DNA of 39,451 nucleotides, from positions 1 through 39,451 of the IMG/VR virus record IMGVR_UViG_3300032299_001764. The stretch is one strand, 5' to 3'. Positions 1 to 8,452 of the stretch are shown in pieces; position 1 is the stretch's first letter; each line of letters opens with the position of its first letter. The notes below the pieces were generated by a model. That model saw nothing but the letters and a program-made list of their open reading frames with translations. It did no database searches and was not told where the DNA came from. The DNA comes from a virus. Both the position numbers and the translations under genes were made by a program.

Positions 1-1272
1 TCAGTCATGCGCGTTACTTTCCGGCGAGACCCAAGCCGGAACCCGAATGCGGGGTTTCTCCGGGCGCACCGGCTCTTCCAGCTGGATCGGCATTCGCTCG
101 CGCAAGCCCCAGCGGCTGTGCATCAGGAACAGGTTCTGCTGCGGCGGCTCGATCACAAAGCGCAGATCGTCGCCGTATTCGGAGTAACCCGGCACCGATC
201 CGTTCGACAGGATGTTTCCCGGATTGCCGCTGGTGTGATAATGACCGTGCAGCATCAGGTCGATGTTCGTGCCCTTGCTGGCATATTGCGCCATCACCTT
301 CTTAGCCCCGCGCACGATCGGCAGGAACGGGCCTGCGAAGCCCTGACCGCCGCCAGTGCCCATCTTGTCGCCATGCGTGGAAAGGACGTTGCGCCCGAAG
401 ATCGGGGTGACCTGATCCTTGGCCGCGCTCATCTGAAAGGTGACGCGCGGGTCGTTCTGAAACTCGCGGGCGACCATCGCGCCAATCATCATGTCGTAGG
501 AAAGCCGCGCGTAGAGCTTGGCCGTCGCCTTGGGGGTGTTGCGGCCATGATTGCCTGGCACACAGGTGACATGGACGCGCCCGAACGTTTCCTTGAGGTG
601 TCGGATGGCCGCGCCCGCTTCCTCGACCATTGCCTGCACCTGTTCGTGCGCGGTGAGGTCGTTCGTCATCCGCAGTTCTTCGTGGATGTCGCCGCTGATC
701 AGATCGCCGCCAAGCGCGAAGTAGGCGCCGACGCAATCGGTGTCTTCGGCCCATCGCTGCCCGATCGAGCAAGCCGCGGCGATGTGCCGGCGGAGGCGCT
801 GGCGGCAGATGTCGGAATTGAAGGCGTTGATGCCGCCGATTTCTTCAGCGTCGATCACCTCGCCCATGTGCGTGTCAGACCAGTGGACGCCGACAACGCT
901 CTGCGCCCGCTTTCCGCTGGAAGCGGGAAAGGCATATTCGGGGATCTGATAGGGAACGCCGCGCACTCCCGCCAGCTGCTCGGCAAGGTGTTCCAGTTCG
1001 CCAAGCTCGCGTGCCTGTGACGCCGCGCGCTTGCGCCAGAATGCCGCGTCGTGGATTTCCTTGGGCATCGGAGGCGGTGGAATAACGGGGGGCTCTTTCG
1101 GGTCGCCAACTTCGACCGGAGTGCGCTGCCAATCGGGCAGGCGGGCATACCACTCGCGCAGGGTGCCGTGCTTGACGCGAAGCTGTTGGGCAGCGGCGCG
1201 AATGTTACCACCATGCGCGGCGATAACGGCAAGCCGGTGGGCTATCTGCTCAGGCGTGAACGGAACGGGCAT
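1..1272 (-). CDS. HTH-metallophosphoesterase (calcineurin-like)
   Basis: Predicted metal-dependent phosphoesterase of 423 aa with an N-terminal helix-turn-helix (about residues 5-45). Metallophosphatase motifs are in order: DTH at 133-135, GGD at 188-190, GNH at 240-242, H300 in STHGD, and HGHYH at 342-346, so the metal site looks intact. I start at the ATG at 1272 because AAGGGA lies about 6 nt upstream; an in-frame extension to 1359 has no such signal. Family members are phosphatases or nucleases, and the HTH suggests action on DNA. The substrate is unknown. It is the last gene of the leftward late strand, and its stop codon is at the window edge. Confidence 0.85.
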   Translation of the reverse strand: MPVPFTPEQIAHRLAVIAAHGGNIRAAAQQLRVKHGTLREWYARLPDWQRTPVEVGDPKEPPVIPPPPMPKEIHDAAFWRKRAASQARELGELEHLAEQLAGVRGVPYQIPEYAFPASSGKRAQSVVGVHWSDTHMGEVIDAEEIGGINAFNSDICRQRLRRHIAAACSIGQRWAEDTDCVGAYFALGGDLISGDIHEELRMTNDLTAHEQVQAMVEEAGAAIRHLKETFGRVHVTCVPGNHGRNTPKATAKLYARLSYDMMIGAMVAREFQNDPRVTFQMSAAKDQVTPIFGRNVLSTHGDKMGTGGGQGFAGPFLPIVRGAKKVMAQYASKGTNIDLMLHGHYHTSGNPGNILSNGSVPGYSEYGDDLRFVIEPPQQNLFLMHSRWGLRERMPIQLEEPVRPEKPRIRVPAWVSPESNAHD

Positions 1273-1318
1273 TGCAATCCCTTCGATGTGTGGATGGGGG
1301 ACGCCCCGGCAATTGCAC

Positions 1319-1353
1319 TTGACATCCAGAGGGCTTCGCGCGCCAAAAGGCGC
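1319..1353 (+). promoter_or_regulatory. Possible promoter and hairpin before the lipoprotein gene
   Basis: A perfect -35-like TTGACA lies at 1319-1324, but no convincing -10 follows at 16-18 nt. GCGCC-AAAA-GGCGC at 1340-1353 can form a 5-bp hairpin just upstream of the AAGGAGA ribosome site. The gene that follows is oriented against the late operon and needs its own promoter, which is the main support. Confidence 0.3.
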
Positions 1354-1375
1354 TGACAAGAAGGAGAAGATACCA

Positions 1376-1702
1376 ATGCGACACTATGCTCTGGCCGCTA
1401 GCGCGCTTCTGCTCACCGCGTGCGCATCCACCCAGTCGGTGATGGACAAGGCACCGACCGAGGTGTTCTATTCCGAGAAGAGCCAGAACGAGGTGGCCTT
1501 TTGCCTGGCGAACAAGAACAACACTAACGCCCTTGACCGGGATGACGGGTCAAAGGTCGTGCTGATCAAGAACGGCTATGGCGGCGTCTCGCTGGCATTC
1601 ACGATCTATCCTGAACCGAAGGGTAGTCGCGTCGAGTATCGCAAGGAGTTCGGCACGATCGGCGGGATCTGGAAGCAGTGCATCGGGATCGAGGAGGGCT
1701 GA
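1376..1702 (+). CDS. Small lipoprotein, likely moron
   Basis: A 108-aa protein with a typical lipoprotein signal: a short basic start, a hydrophobic core and lipobox LTAC with the lipidated Cys at about residue 16. The mature part is hydrophilic and ends near a short Cys-containing segment. The ATG at 1376 has AAGGAGA 8 nt upstream. It is transcribed opposite to all its neighbours in the late region, the usual arrangement of a phage moron expressed from the prophage. It is probably anchored in the outer membrane. A role in superinfection exclusion or host surface change is possible but not shown; I do not recognise the family. Confidence 0.85.
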   Translation: MRHYALAASALLLTACASTQSVMDKAPTEVFYSEKSQNEVAFCLANKNNTNALDRDDGSKVVLIKNGYGGVSLAFTIYPEPKGSRVEYRKEFGTIGGIWKQCIGIEEG

Positions 1703-1707
1703 TCAGG

Positions 1708-1989
1708 TTACCTGTTGCGCACCCGGTAGCGGACGCTGCGCTCATCAATCCGGCCTTGGCTGGTCGTGATCTGGCAGGTGACGACATAATCCGCGCCTGC
1801 AGTCCCGCCGCTGATGCGATAGGAAACCACGCCGGTTGCTTGCGTCACCTGGTCGACCGTGATGCCGATGGTGGCGGTTATTGATTGCGCGGTGATCGTT
1901 TCGCCGTTTTGAAGCCAATCTGCCCAGTTGATCCCGTGGCGCAATGTGGCCTGCGGGTCTTTCGGCGGTGCGGTGAATGTGTAGCTCAT
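1708..1989 (-). CDS. Phage fibre-tail adaptor-like protein
   Basis: A 93-aa soluble protein, rich in Thr and predicted beta, with a WADWL segment near residues 21-25. It resembles small proteins I recall being annotated as phage fiber-tail adaptor proteins in sphingomonad prophages. The ATG at 1989 overlaps the upstream stop (TGATG), so it is translationally coupled to the repeat protein. A TTG codon just upstream is a less likely start. Its place at the end of the fibre module fits a virion role. Confidence 0.65.
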   Translation of the reverse strand: MSYTFTAPPKDPQATLRHGINWADWLQNGETITAQSITATIGITVDQVTQATGVVSYRISGGTAGADYVVTCQITTSQGRIDERSVRYRVRNR

Positions 1990-2984
1990 CAAGCGGCCTC
2001 TTGTATGACGATGAAAACGGTCTGCTCGAGCTCGACAGTGAAGACGGGCTGCTCGGGCTCGACAGTGAAGGTGAGGCTGGGAGCGAAAATGACAAAATCG
2101 CTGTAGCTGCCAAGCGCGCTTGCCGTTGCGACCAGCGTTAGGGCAGGAGCAACCGCCGCGCCGGCACCCTCGACAGGCTGGGCCGCAGCGGTACCGTCGC
2201 CCGATGCGACCGGCTGCGATAGAGACAGCGCGGGGGCAACGGCGGCACCAGTGCCAGTGACGCCAGAAACGACAAACTCGCCGGACGCGGATGCGACCGG
2301 AGCGTCGAGTGTCAGGGCAGGGGCGACAGCATCAGCCGTGCTGGTGACGGGCGCGATATGTGCTGCCGCGCCGTCAGCCGTGGCGGATAGCGTCAGCGCG
2401 GGGGCCGTGGCCTCGGCGGTGCCGGTGACGCCTGCTGCGACAAACTCACCGCTTGCGCTGGCAACAGGCGCGTCGAGCGTGAGGTTCGGCGCAACTGCGC
2501 TGCCCGTGCCTGTAACGCCAGAGACGACAAACTCGCCAGACGCTGCCGCCGCCGGATTGTCGAGGGTCAGGTTCGGCGCAACAGCAGAACCGATGCCGCT
2601 GATGCCCGCGACCGCATCCTCTAGCAGCAGCCCGTCGCCGTCCTCCTTGAGCAGCCGGAAGCCGTTCTCTAGCAGGATATCGGTGTCAGTGCCTGCTGAC
2701 GATTGCGCGCCCGCGCCCGAGGCCGTTGCTGAAAGCAGCAGCGAGGGTGCAGTCAGCGCGCCAGTGGCAGCGACAGGCGCAATCGTAGCGCCAGCGGCAT
2801 CGGCCGTTGCCGAGAGAGTAAGCCCTGGAGCGACAGCGGCAGCCGTACCGCTGACGGGCGCAACCGTGTTACCTGCGGCATCAGCCGTTGCCGAGAGGGT
2901 AAGCTCTGGAGCGACCGCTGCCCCAATGCCGGTGATCTCGCCAGCACCGCCGCTGCCTAGCAAGGGAACGCGAATGCGGAGCAT
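1989..2984 (-). CDS. Ala/Val-rich tandem-repeat protein, probable tail appendage
   Basis: A 331-aa protein built from about nine imperfect repeats of 27-32 residues centred on a VAPxLTL motif, often followed by ASGEFVVSGVT. The array is interrupted around residues 98-125 by an acidic Leu-rich insert (LLENG, LLKEDGD, LLLEDA). The C-terminus carries a second short repeat (FTVEPEQ/FTVELEQ). Composition is Ala/Val/Gly/Thr with almost no charge, as expected for a beta-structured fibre. No enzymatic motif is seen. It lies between the LamG-like protein and the small adaptor, so I infer a virion appendage or capsid decoration. No family is recognised. Confidence 0.7.
   Translation of the reverse strand: MLRIRVPLLGSGGAGEITGIGAAVAPELTLSATADAAGNTVAPVSGTAAAVAPGLTLSATADAAGATIAPVAATGALTAPSLLLSATASGAGAQSSAGTDTDILLENGFRLLKEDGDGLLLEDAVAGISGIGSAVAPNLTLDNPAAAASGEFVVSGVTGTGSAVAPNLTLDAPVASASGEFVAAGVTGTAEATAPALTLSATADGAAAHIAPVTSTADAVAPALTLDAPVASASGEFVVSGVTGTGAAVAPALSLSQPVASGDGTAAAQPVEGAGAAVAPALTLVATASALGSYSDFVIFAPSLTFTVEPEQPVFTVELEQTVFIVIQEAA
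2055..2945 (-). repeat. Degenerate in-frame tandem repeats (about 28 codons each)
   Basis: About nine imperfect units in the repeat protein gene encode the VAPxLTL motif. Nucleotide similarity between units is visible, for example the recurring stretch encoding DAPVASASGEFV. The units invite recombination-driven length change. Confidence 0.7.
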
Positions 2985-2985
2985 A

Positions 2986-3858
2986 TCAGTCTCCGATCAA
3001 GGGCGGGCGGTTGGCGAATGGATGCCCAGCAACCAAGGCGGCTTCTCGCAGGCCCCACTTCCAAGCAAGGTGCCCCTCGATCTGTTGCCGGACAGTGGTG
3101 CTGGCAATAGAGGCAAGGACGACGATTTCAGCGATGTAGCCGACAAGTGGGGCTATGCTATTGCCACATGCGCCGATCTGCAAAGCGAACGAAGCATCGG
3201 TGGCAACCGGAGCGTTCGTATCCACGTTGGCTTGAGTGAGAGACCGGTTAACTCTGAGGAATGACCTGTTAGCAGTCGTTGCGTTGCCCGGATCACCGAT
3301 GTGCGAAATGAGGACAGGTGTCCCGCCGGGATGTACGCCGTTTGCCGACAGATTATTTACCGCAACCTGACCAACTACCCCTCGTCCTATCTGCGAAAGT
3401 GCCATATCGTTTCTGGAAGAACTGACTCTGTCGTCGTAAACCAGATAAAAACCAGTGTTCGCTGACAAAGCCGCATTGCTCCCCATCAAGCCGTAAATCG
3501 CGTTGGGGTCGCTTACGGTCCCCGCTTTCCAGACCGCGAAGACACTCGAGCCGGTCGTGTTATGCAGGAAGTTCCATGTTGCCACTGTATTCGCGGATGT
3601 CAGCCATTGAGACCCGCTGAATGACAGCACTGGAAGGCCATTTAAGCCCGCTTGCGTGAGCGTGGGTTGTACCCCGCCATTCCCTTGCGTGAAGTTCCGT
3701 CCGTTCGGGCCTTTATCCCGCCATTGGCTAACGCCCGTGGCCGTGCTGATCGTGGACAGGTCAGCCGCGTCCAGCCACAAGGCGGGGCGCAACAGCGAAG
3801 GCGTCCACAACCGCCTTTGCAACTGCGCCTCGTCCAGCGGCGAAACCCCGCGCGGCAT
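2986..3858 (-). CDS. LamG/concanavalin A-like tail protein
   Basis: A 290-aa protein with features of LamG-like jelly-roll domains in phage receptor-binding proteins: PALWLDAADLST near residues 25-36, a central beta-rich region, and the closing signature IEGHLAWKWGL near residues 260-270. These domains bind carbohydrate, so a role in host-surface recognition is likely. The start overlaps the upstream stop by one base (TAATG). It sits in a run of fibre genes. The exact ligand cannot be read from the sequence. Confidence 0.8.
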   Translation of the reverse strand: MPRGVSPLDEAQLQRRLWTPSLLRPALWLDAADLSTISTATGVSQWRDKGPNGRNFTQGNGGVQPTLTQAGLNGLPVLSFSGSQWLTSANTVATWNFLHNTTGSSVFAVWKAGTVSDPNAIYGLMGSNAALSANTGFYLVYDDRVSSSRNDMALSQIGRGVVGQVAVNNLSANGVHPGGTPVLISHIGDPGNATTANRSFLRVNRSLTQANVDTNAPVATDASFALQIGACGNSIAPLVGYIAEIVVLASIASTTVRQQIEGHLAWKWGLREAALVAGHPFANRPPLIGD

Positions 3859-4277
3859 TAGCTTACATCTTCGTTGAACGCGCGAACGTAAAGCTCATTC
3901 CCGCTTGCCGCAGTCGAAACCCCAGCATTATTGACCACCTGCAACCTAAGCGAAAACGGGTAGAGCCTCACTAACGGGAAGGACACCACCTTAGCCGAAG
4001 CCCCCGTGGTCAGCGCCGCCGTGTAGCTATCAAAAGACCCGCCGTTGAGATCAGGCGTGTCTGTGCCATCCCCGCTGTAAACGCGCAGCGTGATCGAGCC
4101 GCCAGCAGTCGGGGTGAGCGACCCCAGCTTGACTGTGACAATCCCATAAAGATCGCGGTTTGTGCTGTTATCGTAGGTGATCGCCGTCCCGGCACTGCCG
4201 TTCGCCAGCGAGTTGAACGTGGTGCCAGCAAGATTGCTAGACCTTGTGCTGGGTGCTGCCCATTTTGCTACGGCCAT
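3858..4277 (-). CDS. Small beta-rich virion protein
   Basis: A 139-aa protein opening with MAVAKWAAP and a SLANGS segment near residues 23-28, followed by an even beta-type pattern with few charges. It resembles short proteins often found beside phage fibre genes, for which I know no function. It is coupled to the LamG gene by a TAATG overlap and lies 3 nt after the 101-aa gene. A virion accessory or fibre-attachment role is inferred from position only. Confidence 0.65.
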   Translation of the reverse strand: MAVAKWAAPSTRSSNLAGTTFNSLANGSAGTAITYDNSTNRDLYGIVTVKLGSLTPTAGGSITLRVYSGDGTDTPDLNGGSFDSYTAALTTGASAKVVSFPLVRLYPFSLRLQVVNNAGVSTAASGNELYVRAFNEDVS

Positions 4278-4280
4278 TTA

Positions 4281-4586
4281 TCAGACCCCTGCCCACTGAT
4301 TGACGAAGGAGGCGGTGACAAACTCAAGATCGTTATCCGGTGAAGCAGATGCATCGGCTTGGATCGTCGCATTGCTACACATCCAACGATATTCCGCGTC
4401 CAAATCCGCTTCATAGTTGGCGATGATCTTGTTGGCCCATGTTAGGCGCGCAGCATGGTTGGCCGTCTGCGCGCTTTCATTGAGAACATTCCACGCCGCC
4501 TTAATTCGAGCGGCGCGGAACCTCTGCCGCAGCAGCGGATTTCCGACAATTAAGGCGTCTAACTGTTCTAATGTTGGCACTGGCAT
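4281..4586 (-). CDS. Small helical phage protein
   Basis: A 101-aa, mostly helical, Ala/Asn-rich protein with a good ribosome site (AGGAG, 7 nt before the ATG at 4586). Residues 20-75 look like a long amphipathic helical segment; the C-terminus ends FVNQWAGV. No family or motif recognised. It lies in the fibre module and might be a chaperone or trimerisation helper, but this is only position-based. Confidence 0.65.
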   Translation of the reverse strand: MPVPTLEQLDALIVGNPLLRQRFRAARIKAAWNVLNESAQTANHAARLTWANKIIANYEADLDAEYRWMCSNATIQADASASPDNDLEFVTASFVNQWAGV

Positions 4587-4623
4587 GTTTTAGCTCCTGT
4601 CTTGAGAACATCATTCAACCCGG

Positions 4624-4878
4624 TCACAGCGCCAGATCCACTTGTCTGACAGCATCGCCCTTGCGCCGCTCAAACCGGACGCGCTTGGCGTTCGGAAAGT
4701 GTGCTGCAACGCCTTCCCGCCATTGCGCGGGGGTCAGCGGCGTGCCGATCCAGCCTTGAAGGTGCAGGCAATCGCCGTCCTCGGTCACCACGATCATGCG
4801 GCCATATTCTGGCCCGTCGCCATCGCAGACGCGCACCAGGTGCGAGCCGAGCGGCAGAGGCGTGACGACGAGGCGCAT
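4624..4878 (-). CDS. Small phage protein, unknown
   Basis: An 84-aa protein with an N-terminal beta stretch (MRLVVTPLPLG), a TPAQWREGVAAHFP helix and a basic tail (RFERRKGD). Its start overlaps the stop of the Gly-rich fibre gene (TAATG), so the two are translationally coupled. This is the usual place for a fibre assembly or chaperone-like protein, as gp38-type proteins follow fibres in other phages. I do not recognise the family. Confidence 0.65.
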   Translation of the reverse strand: MRLVVTPLPLGSHLVRVCDGDGPEYGRMIVVTEDGDCLHLQGWIGTPLTPAQWREGVAAHFPNAKRVRFERRKGDAVRQVDLAL

Positions 4879-5810
4879 TAGAAATGGGTGATGACGACGA
4901 CGACGCCGTCAGCGCCATTGCCGCCAGCGCCCGAGTTGTTGCCGTTGACCGAGGCACCGCCTCCGCCACCACCACCGCCGTAAAGACTGCCATTTGCGCC
5001 CGATCCAGCAGCGCCAGACGTTGACGCACCGCCGCCGCCCGCACCCAAGCCGTAAAGATAGAGCGAGCTATTCGGCTCAGTAGGCGCTGTGCCGCTTGCC
5101 CCCACGCCGCCGCCCGCAGCGCTGGACAGCCCCGTGCCATAGAGAATAGAATAGCCGCCGCCGCCTCCGGTGCCTGCGGTGTTGCCCGGTGTAATTGAAC
5201 CCCCGCCGCCGCCCCCGGTGCAGCCAACGGTCGTTGCAGAAAGCTGGCCAAGAGGAGTCGCTCCATTGCCGCCACTCACATCCGTGCCACCGCCTGGAGA
5301 GCCTGAAAGGGTGCCTAGTCCTTGCCCGGAGTCGCTGCCTATCCCTGAGCCAAGGGAAGAAGCAGCGCCAGCCCCGCCGCCCTGGGCAGCAAACACACGC
5401 AAAGCAGTACCGAAGGATGAAACGCCGCCAGCACCGCCTGCTAGCCCATCAGTGTCATTTGTAGTTCGCGCAGCAGCACCCGTGCCGCCAGCGCCGACAG
5501 TAACGGTGACCGTGCTTGACAGCGCAGACGCTTGGAAAGTGCCACGCGCAGCGCCAGCCCCGCCGCCGCCGCCACCGCCAGACCGCGCAGTGCCAGCAGC
5601 CCCACGACGCCCAGAGCCGCCGCCACCGCCGCCGCCAATGATCAGAACCTCGACAAGCTTAGCGCCCGCAGGCTTTGTCCAAGTCGCGGTTCCCGGTGTG
5701 GTGTAAACGGCAATCTGTGCGGTGCGGTCGTAAAGCTCTGTAAAGTTGTCGTTGATCTTGCCACGGGCGCTTAGGCCAGTATCGCCGTTGTTAATTACTG
5801 CTTTGGCCAT
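4878..5810 (-). CDS. Glycine-rich tail fibre / adhesin
   Basis: A 310-aa protein. The first 50 residues (NNGDTGLSARGKINDNF) match the N-terminal attachment segment of many phage fibres. A WTKPAGAKLVEVLIIG stretch leads into a long Gly-rich region (about residues 58-300) with many runs of four or more Gly between short hydrophobic turns. This resembles polyglycine-II adhesin domains of gp38-type receptor-binding proteins, which form the tip that touches the host. Residues between the Gly runs vary and probably set specificity. Translation is coupled downstream to the 84-aa gene. Confidence 0.8.
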   Translation of the reverse strand: MAKAVINNGDTGLSARGKINDNFTELYDRTAQIAVYTTPGTATWTKPAGAKLVEVLIIGGGGGGGSGRRGAAGTARSGGGGGGGAGAARGTFQASALSSTVTVTVGAGGTGAAARTTNDTDGLAGGAGGVSSFGTALRVFAAQGGGAGAASSLGSGIGSDSGQGLGTLSGSPGGGTDVSGGNGATPLGQLSATTVGCTGGGGGGSITPGNTAGTGGGGGYSILYGTGLSSAAGGGVGASGTAPTEPNSSLYLYGLGAGGGGASTSGAAGSGANGSLYGGGGGGGGASVNGNNSGAGGNGADGVVVVITHF

Positions 5811-5812
5811 GA

Positions 5813-8440
5813 TTAGCTATCCTTCCATGTGTTGGTATCATCCCAAGAGCCGAGGTCGTTCCATGCCCCTGTGGCGAGTATCCAGCCCCCAGCAGTTCCA
5901 AGGGTGTTGCTGTTTGCGGTTGCACTGCCTTCGGAATTTGTAGCGGTGACAACGCGGCGAAGATCGAGGCTTTCGGTTGCCAGCGTGTCCGTGAAGTTTT
6001 GGCCTGTTGCACCGCTAATATTGGCCCATCCGCCACTGTTTGCTTGCCACTGGTAAGACAGGGTCGGCGTGGGGTTGCCGGTCGCCGTTGCCGCCGTTCC
6101 GGTGATCGTGTTGCCGTTGCCACGCGTGCCTGTGATAGAGCCTGCGCTCGTAATCACCGGAGCGGTTGGCGCAGATTCGCGGCTTATGGATACGACGATC
6201 ATCCCCTGCGAGGGGAAATTGGTCTTGGACGTGACGCCAAAGGTTCCGCCCGAACGCCTTGTTCCCCAGCGCATCTTGCGGTCGCCGGAGGCCGTATTTG
6301 CGGCAGAAGCATAGACCGAGGTGCCATCAAGGAAGTTGTCGTATTGCGTATCTGCGCCGAAGTAAGCGTATAGAGCGAGGCCACCGTTTCTGACTTCGAT
6401 TGGCGGGGCAGTGAACAGGCGGCGATCAAGGTAAAGGCTGCTCATTGGCACGGTGCTGGCGGCCATTTCGGCGGCAGGCTGAATTGATCCAGTGAAGGCA
6501 CCCGGCGCAATTGCGCAATAGTTGAACTGGTTGTTGCTTGTAACAACGACATTGTAGGTGCCGGCGGTCAAGACCTGAGCCGGAGGCCCGACCCAGAGCG
6601 TAAAGCGTTCCTGACCCGTGGGGATATAGGCAATCGCGGTGGCTGAAACGCCGTTAATCGTAACCGCGCTGGCTGAGTTTGCCCCATCCTCGACCATGAG
6701 AACGGGCCGACCCGCAGGGAACGTGACGTTGTTGAAGAAACTCTGCCCGACGCTCCAAGTGTCATAGGTCAGGCGGCTATCGGTTGAAGCTGCAAATTCA
6801 ACAAGTGTGGACGGCGCTGTGCGGACGGTGAATGTGTCGGTGGTCGCCCCAACGGTCACGGGGACATCAACGGCTGTGTCGATTGTGGCAGCAGCCGTGC
6901 CTTCGACAAACAGGAAGTCGCCGTTGCAAACAGGCAGAGGCCCAGCGCCGAAGGTCGGCGTGCCTCTGGCGATGCGGCCACCTGTAACGCTTGCCGATAC
7001 ACTGCGCCCGATTGACATGCCAGTGATGACCGTTCGGCCTGTGGCGACGGCGCTTAGTGCCAGATTGTTTTGGTCGATGATGCCAAGAGGCGCAGGCGCG
7101 GTCGCAGAAGAGTTTGCAAGAAGGGGGTCAAGAACGGCGCGGATAACCTCAAACATTCGTACGTGACCGCCATCCGAGGACGGGTGCAGCGTGTCCGAAT
7201 AAAGGAAGGTGTCCGTTGCGTCTGCGTCGGTAAAAACGTCACCGATTGGCGCATAGGCGTCGATGCCGTTACCAACGCGGGCGCGAAGGGCGGGGTTTGC
7301 AATGGCGCGTGGCGCGTTCGGGCCATCGTTCGGTGCTGCACCGGGGACAACACCACCCACGACAATCTTGACGCCGGGGACGTTGGCGCGAATGTAATCT
7401 GTGTAAAGCAAGAGATTGGAAAGCCAATCGCGGGTCGGGCTGCTTCCATCAACGGTGTCCCAAAGGCCGGGCTGCGCAATATCATTCGTGCCGATCAGGA
7501 TGCTTAGAACGTCAGGCTTGTTTGCAATAGTTTGCTGGACGCGGCCCCAAAGCGAATTGGTGCCGGATGCCTGTGATGAATTGCCGACTGCCGCAATGGC
7601 GATAGCCTGATTGACGCTGGGGAAGGTTGGGTTGGCAGCAGCCCACCGGAAGGCGTAGCTGTTGCCCCAAGTCGTGATGCTGTCGCCTTCGAACACAACG
7701 CGAGCCGCCCCAACAGCCGAGTCGGTCATAAAGCCCGCGCCGCGCACCATGTTGCTGTCTAGGCCGTTGTTTGTGTGCACCCAGCTTAGGTAATAGCTGG
7801 TTGCCGGGCTTAGGCCCGTGACGGGAATGGTCTGGCGTCCCACGTTAGTGACGCTCTGCGATCCAAACTGGACTGCGCCCGTTCCAGCCTTAATTGTGGC
7901 AGCGGAAAGCACACCTTTGTTAGTCGAAATGAACCAGTACAGCGTGCCATTGTTTGCGGTCGTGTTGACTGTGAGATTGGCTGCGCTCGTGCCGATGTAA
8001 TAGTCAATCGGATCGGACAGCACAGGAACCGCCAAGCTGACAACAGTAATGGTGAGCGTCTGAGTAATCACCGAACCAGCGCCATTGTCTGCCCGCACCG
8101 TGATAGTGTGGCTGGCCTTCGTCGCGAAGCTAACGGCCGCATTTGTATTAAGGTTGCTGCCAGAAATTACAAACTTATTGTCGGGGTCGGCAATTTCCGT
8201 GAACGTGTAAACGCCGGTTCCGCCCACAACCGAAAGTACGCCAACGGTCGAGCCGGACACAGCACTTTCGAGCACGCGGGATGCGGTGATTTCTATACGA
8301 ACCCCCAAACGCGCCAATTCCGATGCCAGTAGCGACGCTTGTATCCTTTTCGTCACCGCGCCCTGCACAATCGGGACAAGCTCTGTCCCCGCCAGCGGCG
8401 TAGTTGCCGCCGGAAGGTCACTGATTTTTGCGTCGGCCAT
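5813..8440 (-). CDS. Tail spike with SGNH/GDSL hydrolase domain
   Basis: An 875-aa protein. Residues 1-40 (KISDLPAATTPLAGTELVP) match the N-terminal attachment segment of many phage spikes. Residues 50-135 look cadherin/Ig-like and 140-245 fibronectin-like. An SGNH hydrolase follows at about 247-440: GDSIT at 252-256 (Ser254), Gly286, GTND at 317-320 (Asn319), and DTLHP with Asp416 and His419, so all four blocks are present. The C-terminal 400 residues are beta-rich, include an Ig-like domain at about 775-850 and end in a Trp-rich tail. Such enzymes deacetylate or de-esterify glycans, so it probably modifies host capsule or O-antigen during adsorption. AGGAGG precedes the ATG. Confidence 0.88.
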   Translation of the reverse strand: MADAKISDLPAATTPLAGTELVPIVQGAVTKRIQASLLASELARLGVRIEITASRVLESAVSGSTVGVLSVVGGTGVYTFTEIADPDNKFVISGSNLNTNAAVSFATKASHTITVRADNGAGSVITQTLTITVVSLAVPVLSDPIDYYIGTSAANLTVNTTANNGTLYWFISTNKGVLSAATIKAGTGAVQFGSQSVTNVGRQTIPVTGLSPATSYYLSWVHTNNGLDSNMVRGAGFMTDSAVGAARVVFEGDSITTWGNSYAFRWAAANPTFPSVNQAIAIAAVGNSSQASGTNSLWGRVQQTIANKPDVLSILIGTNDIAQPGLWDTVDGSSPTRDWLSNLLLYTDYIRANVPGVKIVVGGVVPGAAPNDGPNAPRAIANPALRARVGNGIDAYAPIGDVFTDADATDTFLYSDTLHPSSDGGHVRMFEVIRAVLDPLLANSSATAPAPLGIIDQNNLALSAVATGRTVITGMSIGRSVSASVTGGRIARGTPTFGAGPLPVCNGDFLFVEGTAAATIDTAVDVPVTVGATTDTFTVRTAPSTLVEFAASTDSRLTYDTWSVGQSFFNNVTFPAGRPVLMVEDGANSASAVTINGVSATAIAYIPTGQERFTLWVGPPAQVLTAGTYNVVVTSNNQFNYCAIAPGAFTGSIQPAAEMAASTVPMSSLYLDRRLFTAPPIEVRNGGLALYAYFGADTQYDNFLDGTSVYASAANTASGDRKMRWGTRRSGGTFGVTSKTNFPSQGMIVVSISRESAPTAPVITSAGSITGTRGNGNTITGTAATATGNPTPTLSYQWQANSGGWANISGATGQNFTDTLATESLDLRRVVTATNSEGSATANSNTLGTAGGWILATGAWNDLGSWDDTNTWKDS

Positions 8441-8452
8441 CGGAGCCTCCTA

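Noticed and set aside
7-1020. 337-codon plus-strand frame opposite the phosphoesterase
   Set aside because: Antisense shadow; the minus strand carries all metallophosphatase motifs.
2251-3264. 337-codon plus-strand frame opposite the repeat gene
   Set aside because: Repetitive only because it mirrors the sense repeats; it crosses the boundary between two minus-strand genes and has no start signal.
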